Assembly (NCBI GenBank): GCA_963693315.1
Contig: OY856188.1
Coordinates: 186,531,487-186,595,486 of the forward strand
Source of the DNA: Diogma glabrata
Taxonomy: Eukaryota; Arthropoda; Insecta; Diptera; Cylindrotomidae
DNA: 64,000 bases
Direction of reading: 5' to 3'
The notes beneath the pieces were generated by a model. It was not told the DNA's origin. It saw nothing but the letters and a program-made list of their open reading frames with translations, and did not search any database. The translations under genes were made by a program, and so were the position numbers. This document shows, one piece after another, positions 12,153 through 22,952 of the stretch (positions are counted from its first letter, which is position 1; each line of letters opens with the position of its first letter).

Positions 12153-15100
12153 TATGGAGGGGCTGAAATCTCACAGCTCTGAGATATCAAGACTTCGGTC
12201 TGGGTTAAGGATTTTGATATAGTTTTCGACAAAAAACTTTTATGAGGACATGGTTTTTAGTTTTGGGCAGCGATGTATATCGTAACTCTCATAACTATCG
12301 TAACTCGTACATAACTCTTTGTTAAAGTACAAGTATTTTTTTATCTCTGTTTAGGAATTTATTACAAAACTAACACGAAATATCAATACGTTGCCGGAAA
12401 ATTATAATCAAAATTCCAAAAATTTTGTTAAAATCAAACTTTTTCAAAATTCCCAAAATATTCGAAAAATTAGAATAAAATCAAATATTTAAATTTTTTC
12501 TAAATTCCAATAATATTTCAAAAATTCTTAAAAATTCAAACTTTTTCCAAGATTCTAAAAATATTGCAAAAATTATTACAAAATCAAAAATTGAAAATTT
12601 TTTCAAAATTCTAAAAATTATAATAAAATCAAAATTAAAAAGTTTTCAAAATTCTAAAAATATTCCAAAAATTCCTACAAAATCAAAACTCAAAACTTTT
12701 TTCAAAATTCTAAAGGTATTGCAAAAAAATTATTACAAAATCAAAAATACAAACTTTTTTCAAAATTCCAAAAATATTTAAAAATCTATAACAAATTCAA
12801 AAATTTCCATGTCCAATTTCATTTTCAATTACATATACGTCATAAAAACAGCTACATTTTCTTCCAAAAAATAGTTGGCTAAAAAAAATGAAATTATTTT
12901 TTGACACACTTGACATTATTTTTTTGACAAACTTATAATGCCATAATTCTCAATAATAATAATAAAATTTCATTTCAAATAATTTTATTTTTTTCCAAAA
13001 ATTGGGTAAAAAAATTAATAAAAATCTTTATTTTGACACACTTGACAACATTTTTTTGACAAACTTATAATGCCATAATTCTCAATAATAATAATAAAAT
13101 TTCATTTCAAACAAATAATTTTTCCAAAAAATTGGGAAAAAAAATAAATAAAAATCTTTATTTTGACACACTTGACAACAATTTTTTGACGAACTTATAA
13201 TGCCATAATTCTCAATAATAATAATAAAATTTCATTCAAACAAATAATTCATTTTATTACTATAAAACTATATTTTCTTCCAAAAAATAGTTGGCTTTTT
13301 TCAAAACTCTAAAGGTATTGCAAATTCTAAAGGTATTGCAAAAAAATTATTACAAAATCAAAAATACAAACTTTTTTCAAAATTCCAAAAATATTTAAAA
13401 ATCTATAACAAATTCAAAAATTTCCATGTCCAATTTCATTTTCAATTACATATACGTCATAAAAACAGCTACATTTTCTTCCAAAAAATAGTTGGCTAAA
13501 AAAAATGAAATTATTTTTTGACACACTTGACATTATTTTTTTGACAAACTTATAATGCCATAATTCTCAATAATAATAATAAAATTTCATTTCAAATAAT
13601 TTTATTTTTTTCCAAAAATTGGGTAAAAAAATTAATAAAAATCTTTATTTTGACACACTTGACAACATTTTTTTGACAAACTTATAATGCCATAATTCTC
13701 AATAATAATAATAAAATTTCATTTCAAACAAATAATTTTTCCAAAAAATTGGGAAAAAAAATAAATAAAAATCTTTATTTTGACACACTTGACAACAATT
13801 TTTTGACGAACTTATAATGCCATAATTCTCAATAATAATAATAAAATTTCATTCAAACAAATAATTCATTTTATTACTTCGGTCTGAAAGACCTAAGTAT
13901 TACATTCATGAGCTCAAAGTGAAATTTTTACCCCCACTTTTTTTGACATTTCTCGACGTTTTAGACATTTCTCGACCTGATTCTAAAAAAGCAAAAAAAA
14001 AAATGTATGTCTGTCTGTCGGCCGGCCGCCGGCCGCCGTCATTACCTACACTGCAGGGAAAACGGCTGGAGGGATTTCAAAAATTTTTTTTCTAAAAATA
14101 GGTATTCACAAGATGCAGGTCCGAAAGGACGCTGTGTTCGATAACTGTACCGGAAGTGTGTCAAAAAAATCATTATGTGTGTCAAAAATAGCAAATTTTC
14201 ATATTTTTGGCTTAAAAAACGTTCATTTTAGGTGATTACGAGTAGGAACATTAAATTTGGGGGAATCTTGATGGTCGGGATTGGTATGTGAGATCAAAAA
14301 CTAGATTATTGCATTATAAGTTTGTCAAAAAAATGTTGTCAAGTGTGTCAAAAGAAAAATTTTTATTTTTTTTTTTACCTAATTTTTTGGACAAAAAAAT
14401 TAAATTAATTGTTTGTTGGAAATGAAATTTTATTATTATTATTGAAAATTATGGCATTATAAGTTTGTCAAAAAATGTTGTCAAGTGTGTCAAAAGAAAG
14501 ATTTTTATTTATTTTTTTACCCAATTTTTTGGAAAAAAAAATTGTTTGTTTGAAATGAAACTACTTCGGTTTTATTATAATTATTGAGAATTATGGCATT
14601 ATAAGTTTGTCAAAAAAATGTTGTCAAGTGTGTCAAATGAAAGATTTTTATTTATTTTTTTACCCAATTTTTTGGAAAAAAAAATTGTTTGTTTGAAATG
14701 AAACTACTTCGGTTTTATTATTATTATTGAGAATTATGGTATTATAAGTTTGTCAAAAAAATGTTGTCAAGTGTGTCAAAAGAAAGATTTTTATTTAATT
14801 TTTTACCCAACTTTTTGGAAAAAATAAAATTGTTTGTTTGAATTGAAATTTTATTATTATTATTGAGAATTATGGCATTATAAGTTTGTCAAAAAAAATG
14901 TTGTCAAGTGTGTCAAAAAAGAGATTTTTATTTATTTTTTACCCAATTTTTTGGAAAAAATAAAATTGTTTGCTCGAAATGAAATTTTATTATTATTATT
15001 GAGAATTGTGGCATTATAAGTTTGTCAAAAAAATGTTGTCAAGTGTGTCAAAAAATGATTTCATTTATTTTTTAGCCAATTTTTTGGAAAAAAAATGTAG

Positions 15101-16440
15101 CTGTTTTTATGACGTAAATGTAATTGAAAATGAAATTAAACATGGAAATTTTTGAATTTGTTATAGTTTTTGAAATATTTTTGGAATTTTGAAAAAGTTT
15201 GCATTTTTGATTTTGTAATAATTTTTGCAATATTTTTAGAATTTCGGAAAAAGTTTTAATTTTTGATTTTGTAAGAATTTTTGGAATATTTTTAGAATTT
15301 TGAAAAATTTTTAATTTTTGATTTTATTATAATTTTTGGAATTTTGAAAAAAGTTTTAATTTTTGATTTTGTAATAATTTTTGCAATATTTTTAGAATTT
15401 TGGAAAAAGTTCGAATTTTTAAGAATTTTTGGCATATTATCGGAATTTAGAAAAAGTTTAAATATTTGATTTCATTCTAATTTTTAGAATATTTTTGGAA
15501 TTTTGAAAAAGTTTGATTTTATTTAATTTAACAATATTTTTGGAATTTTGATTATAATTTTCCGGCAACGTATTGATGTTTCGTGTTAGTTTTGTAATAA
15601 ATTTTTAAACAGATATAAAAAATACTTGTACTTTAACAAAGAGTTATGTTTGATAAACATCGCTGCCCAAAACTAAAAACCATGTCCTCGTGAAAGATTT
15701 TTGCCGAAAACTATATCAAAATCCTTTACCCAGACCGAAGTCTTGATATCTCAGAGCTGTGAGATTTCAGCCCCTCCATATTTTTTCATTTCAAATAATT
15801 TTATTTTTTTCCAAAAAATGGGATAAAAAAATAAATAAAAATCTTTCTTTTGACACACTTGACAACATTTTTTTGACAAACTTATAATGCCATAATTCTC
15901 AATAATAATAATAAAGTTACATTCAAACAAATAATTCATTTTATTCTTTTCCAAAAAATTGGGTAAACAAATAAATAAAAATCTTTCTTTTGACACACTT
16001 GACAACATTTTTTTGACAAACTTATAATGCAATAATCTAGTTTTTGATCTCACATACCAATCCCTACCATCAAGATTTCTTCAAATCTAATGTTCCTACT
16101 TGTAATTACTTAAAATGAACGTTTTTTAAGCCAAAAATATGAAAATTTGCTATTTTTGACACACATAATGATTTTTTTGACACACTTCCGGTACAGTTAT
16201 CGAACACAGCGTCCTTTCGGACCTGTCCCTTGAGTATACCTATTTTTAGAAAAAAAAAATTTTGAAATCCCTCCAGCGGTTTTCCCTGCAGCGTAGACAA
16301 TGACGGCCGGCCGGCAGACAGACATACTTTTTTTTTTTGCTTTTTTAGAATCAGTAGGTCGAGAAATGCCAAAAAAAGTGGGGGTAAGAATTTCACTTTT
16401 GGCTCATGAATGTAATACTTAGGTCTTTCAGACCGAAGTA
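12153..16440. repeat. 4.3-kb inverted, minisatellite-rich repeat block
   Basis: The outer arms are 12153-about 12860 and about 15105-15780, reverse complements that share landmarks such as GGCAGCGATG, ACGTTGCCGG and GGGGCTGAAATCTC. Between and beside them are tandem units of about 140-145 bp built around TTATAATGCC and TTGACACACTTGACA. Three lie at 12880-13260, the same three recur at 13490-13874, six inverted ones at about 14310-15100, and two more at 15785-16030. A GC-richer module with a GGCCGGCCG core (13877-14340) has an inverted copy at 16030-16440. A third partial copy of the outer arm is at 19165-19287. No transposase or other domain is readable. Confidence 0.8.
12711..13874. repeat. 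direct duplication of about 550 bp
   Basis: Positions 12711-13260 and 13325-13874 are, as far as I can read, identical over about 550 bp, offset by 614 bp. The identity contrasts with the diverged inverted copies of the same minisatellite nearby. This indicates a recent unequal exchange or a local assembly duplication. Confidence 0.8.
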
Positions 16441-18818
16441 ATGTGGTTTTCGCATTACATTACATTAATCATCATAATCATTTCAAGCATTCTAGTACTA
16501 CTGAGTGAAGACTACTGCAATAAATACAGAAGTGCATTGTGAAGACGTAAAATATCAGTAAATACCTCAAGTTCAAATTATTGAATTATAAAAATTAGGA
16601 AAATGCATATCTGGCATATATTTTGTTAGCAAATATTCAAATGGGTTTATCTTATCAACAAAACAAAATCTGGTTGCAATTTTAGTACGGTTTGGGTAAA
16701 TGAAAAAGAAAGTACTTTTGGGTAGGAGTGATAAAAAAGGAAGTTTTGAAATAGCCATGTTTAAAAAATTAAAATTAAAGAAAGAAACCCAAATAAAATT
16801 ATACATATTTTTATCCGTGTAATAATTTTATAAAGTCTTACCTAGTGCCTTTCAAACAAAAAAAAGTATACAAATCAGTTAATCCGTTCGAGCGTAAATA
16901 AATAAAATAAATAAATAAAAATATTTATTTTTATTATACTAACGATTACCGAAGTTTCAAGGAATTCTATTTTCCATCTATATATGAATATGTAATATGT
17001 ATACATTTTTTTTAAAGCTGCGAACTCTATTATAGGTTGTAGTAATGTAATCGTAATATTTCCAATTATATTGGTTTTTTTTACCATTTGAACACGATAT
17101 AACGAAAACTGAACTTTTCATAACTCTTACTACGTCACAAAAGCGCAAATAAACAATAATGTAATGTTTAGCACTAGAGCAAATTTAATATTTTTGGAAA
17201 ATGGCGTTGCATTTTAACACGTATTAAAATATGTTTTTTCTTTTTCATTATGTTCGTTTTTCCATCGTTATACATTACTATACAAAAACAACAGTTATAA
17301 GCTCAAACAGAATACTAATGATCTACTCGCATAAAACTCTTGTTTTCATCGTGCTCGTTATACAATATACTATTCCACTTGTAGATTATAATCATTTTTC
17401 AGATATTCAAATAAGAAGCCTTACTAATTTTTTACCAATGACATTACCAATTGAAAAAAGAAAACAAATTTGAATAATAATTGACCATTAATCCGAAAAA
17501 CAAAACGTGATCGAAATTCTGAACTGTTCTCGGTAATTACAAAACCAAAATAAAATCGCACTAAAGCTAACAATTTTAATAATTCATAAAAAATAATCAA
17601 AGCAGAATATTTTTTTGATTCTGTAAACAATTTATTTATACAAATAGGTTATTGAATTGGAAGTCATAATAAATTTTCATGCAAAATTATTCCATTATTC
17701 AAAAACGTATGGCTAACTTTTTCTACCAAAGTACCTTTAACAATCACAATTTGTCACTCCAACTAAAGTCAATTTATGGTTATGTTTTGACTTTTGTTAA
17801 TGCCGTTTGCGCACAAGTGCTCAAATGGCTTTTGTAGAAACTTGGGCGACACCAGTACGTCACAAACAGCCTAATCAATTCGGTAAAGTTTTTTTTGTAA
17901 GTGGTGAGTTAAAAACTCACCGTGATATTCAGCACAAAAAAGAAAGTGACTATAGGGTAAATACAAGATGTAATTATTTAAATGTTAATAAAAGGGACTT
18001 AATAATTGTAAATAAATAATACCATAAATAAAAATTAAACCAAAATAAAGACGAACAATAAAAATTCAAAATAGAATCAAATTTCAGTCTAGAAAATTAT
18101 AAAAGTCATTAGGGTTTGTCTATTTAGTACAAATTCAATTTAATATATGAAATAAATAAAATACGTGATTTTAAAAAAAATTTTAACAAATATTTAAATT
18201 ATGTTTTCTACTGACCCTCGAAAATACATTTCATATGACTCCGACCGCATATGTTTTGTATAAAATCAAATAAAAACTTTTTATCTTGTAAGTCGGCTTC
18301 TTTTTTAAAAATATCGAATTTTATGCGAGACAAGATCTCAGAAAGGTAAGAGAAAATCTACATCGTGGATGCTATCCTCTATGATGTAAAAAACATTGGT
18401 CAGATTAGATGGATATTATCAACCAGATATTTTCTACAAATAAACAACTAAGGGAGTGTTATTTATTTTGTTTGATTAAAATCGAAAATATGTGAATTAG
18501 TTGGTTGTTTTGAGGCCTTCAACCATTTTAAATTTTACCTAAATAGAGATTTATAAACTAAAAAGATTTGGTACTTTAGCGTTAAAACTACTGTTAAAAT
18601 TTATTGTGTTTTCAATTACACAAAAAAATTTTAAACAAGTTAGAATGCACCGAAAGAAAAACGAAGCAATCATTTGTAACAAGTGAAATTAAGGGATTAC
18701 GATTGAAATTAAGGGATTACGATACCAGCTTAGATAATGTGCCAAACAAATAAAACAATTGCAACATTTCAAAAGGAATTATAAATTTTTCTGAAACTTT
18801 AATTTTAGCTTAAATAAT
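16441..18818. other. AT-rich DNA, no gene seen
   Basis: No supported gene. Open frames of 68-80 codons at 16573-18019 have no domain and lie in low-complexity sequence. Two adjacent copies of GAAATTAAGGGATTACGAT at about 18684-18722 form a small direct duplication. Confidence 0.5.
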
Positions 18819-19124
18819 AATTTTTTTGTATTTATTTGGTTTATAGTTTATAGCCAATATTTTGTTTTTATATTTTTTTATTAACTTTACATTATTTTAT
18901 TCAAAATATGTGATGACGTTTCGACTGCATTGGGTCAGTCCTTCTCAAATCAGAATTTATACTTTTTCAAAAAGTTTTAAAAAAAAGATTATAAATTCTG
19001 ATTTGAGAAGGACCGACGTAATGTAGTCGAAACGTCATTACATATTTGAAATAAAATAATGTAAAGTTAATAAAAAAATATAAACACATAAAATAGGCTA
19101 TAAGCCAAATAAATACAAAAAAAT
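18819..19124. repeat. 305-bp foldback element with Penelope-like terminal motif
   Basis: The left arm (18819-about 18965) and right arm (about 18985-19124) are reverse complements over roughly 140 bp, with a short spacer. Both arms contain a GAGAAGGAC...GTCGAAACGTCAT block (plus strand in the right arm, minus strand in the left). Blocks ending in CGAAACGTC are familiar from hammerhead-ribozyme-bearing terminal repeats of Penelope-like elements. Here the CUGANGA half of the ribozyme core is not intact, so I call it only Penelope-like. There is no reverse transcriptase nearby. Confidence 0.6.
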
Positions 19125-19164
19125 TTCATACTATATATAAGCAAGCTTAAGACAAGAAATAAAA

Positions 19165-19287
19165 TATGAAGGGGCTGAAATCTCACAACTCTAAGATATC
19201 AAGACTTAGGTCTGGGTTAAGGATTTTGATACAGTTTTCGGCTAAAAACTTTTATGAGGACAATGTTTTTAGTTTTGGGCAGCGATG
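19165..19287. repeat. partial copy of the 12-16 kb repeat arm
   Basis: This matches 12153-12280 at a high level (the GGGGCTGAAATCTCACA, AAGGATTTTGATA and GGGCAGCGATGTATA landmarks), and also the reverse complement at 15657-15780. It runs directly into the TA microsatellite at its GATGTATA end, which suggests that the microsatellite expanded from that native TATA string. Confidence 0.8.
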
Positions 19288-19290
19288 TAT

Positions 19291-19874
<584 letters not shown>

Positions 19875-19904
19875 ATTTTGTATTCTTATTCACCCTTATG
19901 TATT

Positions 19905-20900
<996 letters not shown>

Positions 20901-20902
20901 AC

Positions 20903-20916
20903 TGGTGTCAGAAGTG
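20903..20916 (+). other. primer binding site, tRNA-Leu type
   Basis: TGGTGTCAGAAGTG begins two bases after the LTR end and is complementary to the 3' end of a tRNA-Leu, including CCA. The identical site follows the 5' LTR of copy B on the minus strand (about 32941-32928). Confidence 0.8.
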
Positions 20917-20931
20917 AAATTGGGAAATAAG

Positions 20932-22308
20932 ATGGAGTTGAATGGATTAAAAGTTCAAGATCTGAAGAGTGAATTGGAGAAAAGAAATCTTTCAACAACG
21001 GGAACCAAGAATGAGTTGAAAGAACGATTAATAAAAGCTATGGAAGCAGCTGGATTGGATCCAGAAAAATATCGTTTTGGGCAAGAAGAAGCAGATGAAA
21101 ATCCAGATGCAGGAAATAGTGAAGATAAAGATGGTGCTGTTGAAGCAACGAGGCAAGTCGTACCAGCAAACAACGACTTTGCACAGTTAATGGCTATGAT
21201 GGAGCAAATGAGTTTCAACTTGAGAGCGGATGTTAAGGCCAATATGGAACTCATGAGTAATGAAATGAAAAAGTTAGATGTCAACATCAATCAACAGTCT
21301 GCAAACATCGCTTCAAGTCGAGAAGAAATTAGCTTGGTTAAAACACACATCGACGAGAAACTTCTACAGATGGCAGCGAATCTACGCATCGAAATAGAGA
21401 AAATTGTGGATGAGAAAGTCGAGAAAGTGCAAAAAGAAGTTGAAGTTCTGGAACAGAAAGTGCAATCGAAAGTAGATGACTTTAAAGTAGAAGTAGAAAA
21501 AAGGCTTCTAGATGTTGAAATAATAGCTAAAACATCACATCCGGTTCAACAAATACAGGGCATGAAGTTAAAACCGCCCACATACGATGGTACATCATCG
21601 TTTGGAATTTTCAAATTCCAATTTGAAACAGCAGCTGATCAGAACAGTTGGAACGAAACACATCGTGTGGCAGTTTTAATAGTGGCACTGAAGGGTGAAG
21701 CAGCAGAAACAATACAATCAGTTCCAGAACAAGATCGAAGGAGCTACAATGAGATCATGAAGGCTTTAGATCGCAAATATGGTAGTGACCACAAACGGGA
21801 GATATACAGACTTGAGTTGAAGGGTCGCTACCAGCGAATAGGAGAAAGTCTGCAAGAGTTTTCGTCTGCGATCGAACGTCTGGTACATATGGCACATGGA
21901 AATACATCACCAGACTATATGGAAAGAATGAAGATAGATGCGTTCATCGACGGCATAAGAGATCCAGAGACGCGGAAGTCAGCTGTGATGACGCCTAAAG
22001 CTACATTTGCTGAAACAATAGCTTGTGCATTGACTAGTGAGACGGCACAAGCAATTGTCAAACCAACAATCAAAGTACGTCGTGTAGAAATGGAAGAAGA
22101 GGATAGCTTTAGGCCCGAAAGAAGATCCCGAGAATACAACAGTAGAATAAGATGTTGGGTATGTGACAAACTTGGTCACATATCTCGAGAATGCAGAGAG
22201 GCCAGACGAAAACGGGAAAGATCAACATCACCAATCAGACGGAGATCATCTGAAGAAAAGGCTCAAGCGGGAGAGGATGGTCAAATAGTAGCGGAAGGGT
22301 TAAACTAA
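20932..22308 (+). CDS. gag: Gag polyprotein, Gypsy copy A
   Basis: Encodes 458 residues from the first ATG after the primer site. The frame is open upstream to 20833, but that part lies in the LTR and has no ATG. Near the N terminus is a SAP-type helix-extension-helix (LKVQDLKSELEKRN, residues about 5-38), unusual for Gag and normally a DNA- or RNA-binding fold. A charged coiled-coil region follows, then a capsid-like core starting near PPTYDG, and a CX2CX4HX4C zinc knuckle (CWVCDKLGHISREC, residues about 407-420) that should bind the genomic RNA. It ends in a TAA directly after a G-TTA-AAC heptamer used for -1 frameshifting. Compared with copy B the coiled-coil segment is shorter and strongly diverged, while both flanks are nearly identical. 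Confidence 0.9.
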   Translation: MELNGLKVQDLKSELEKRNLSTTGTKNELKERLIKAMEAAGLDPEKYRFGQEEADENPDAGNSEDKDGAVEATRQVVPANNDFAQLMAMMEQMSFNLRADVKANMELMSNEMKKLDVNINQQSANIASSREEISLVKTHIDEKLLQMAANLRIEIEKIVDEKVEKVQKEVEVLEQKVQSKVDDFKVEVEKRLLDVEIIAKTSHPVQQIQGMKLKPPTYDGTSSFGIFKFQFETAADQNSWNETHRVAVLIVALKGEAAETIQSVPEQDRRSYNEIMKALDRKYGSDHKREIYRLELKGRYQRIGESLQEFSSAIERLVHMAHGNTSPDYMERMKIDAFIDGIRDPETRKSAVMTPKATFAETIACALTSETAQAIVKPTIKVRRVEMEEEDSFRPERRSREYNSRIRCWVCDKLGHISRECREARRKRERSTSPIRRRSSEEKAQAGEDGQIVAEGLN

Positions 22309-22358
22309 AACGAGTCAGCTTTAAGGGGCGTAAGCTGGCTCCCACAACCGAATGCCCC
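22299..22358 (+). promoter_or_regulatory. -1 ribosomal frameshift signal with pseudoknot (copy A)
   Basis: Heptamer GTTAAAC (22299-22305) lies in frame as G-TTA-AAC, followed at once by the gag stop TAA. After six bases, 22312-22321 pairs with 22332-22341 (10 bp, one G-U). The loop GGGGCGT (22325-22331) pairs with ATGCCCC (22352-22358). This gives an H-type pseudoknot: stem 1 of 10 bp, stem 2 of up to 7 bp, loop 1 of 3 nt and loop 3 of 10 nt. The pol frame is open across the site and is exactly -1 to gag. Copy B has the same sequence. Confidence 0.85.
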
Positions 22359-22952
22359 ATAATCTCCATCCCTATTTCAAGAATCGCAAGGAATGGTGAC
22401 AGTTTAACGATTAGAGCTGAAATTGATGACAACAACTGTATCATTACGCTAGATACTGGAGCAACTCGCACAATAGTCCGTACAGATTTACTAAAAGGGG
22501 AATTACAACCAGCAGAAAAATATCGAATACAAACAGCAACAGGGGAAAGTGCAACTATCAGGGGAAGCAAAATTGCCGATATAAAAATAGGAAATACGCA
22601 CTTTCAGCATGAAGTTCTAGTGGCAGACATCGTTGATGAAGTAATTTTGGGTATGGACTTCATGAGGCCGAATGGATTTGTAATAGACGCTGGAAATGGA
22701 GTACTCAAGTATGGTAACGTAGAGTTGGTTCTTCAGATGAATGGTGCAGAATCAAGTATGAGGCGAATAATATTGGAACATCGCGAAAAGCTGCCACCTA
22801 ATACCGAAACAATCGTCTGGGGAAGATTGGAGGGAGATTTTGGGTCACCAAGGTTGTGGGTTGTGGAAGCCAATGAAAATGGTCTACAACATCAAGAGAT
22901 CATTATAGGGAAAACATTAGTTGTACCAGATGAAAACTCAAGAATAGAATAA
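22305..22952 (+). pseudogene. aspartic protease segment of pol, truncated by frameshift
   Basis: This is the -1 frame after the slip site. It encodes a retropepsin-like domain with the catalytic LDTGA motif (nt 22449-22463) and, further on, the ILGMDF motif that pairs with it in this fold. In copy B the same frame continues into reverse transcriptase. Here a one-base loss plus a substitution near 22945-22948 sends the frame to a TAA at 22950-22952, so protease is cut off from RT. Its role in a working element would be to cleave Gag and Gag-Pol in the particle. Confidence 0.85.

Noticed and set aside
12880..15100. Regular repeats in the 12-16 kb block resembling a CRISPR array
   Set aside because: Units are about 140 bp, AT-rich and contiguous without unique spacers, in eukaryotic DNA.
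17807..18019. 70-codon plus-strand frame as a candidate small host gene
   Set aside because: No domain, no conserved context, AT-rich background. Length is within chance expectation.
18905..19050. Intact hammerhead ribozyme in the foldback
   Set aside because: The GAAAC side is present but the CUGANGA side is not, in either arm, so only a degenerate resemblance can be claimed.
20933..21050. SAP domain suggesting a host nuclear protein gene
   Set aside because: It is continuous with a Gag core and zinc knuckle between LTRs, and present in both copies, so it is part of Gag.
21570..21590. PPTY/PPPY in the Gag of copies A and B as a late domain
   Set aside because: It is the PPxYDG start of the capsid-like core, a structural motif common in this Gag type, unlike the linker cluster in Gypsy C.
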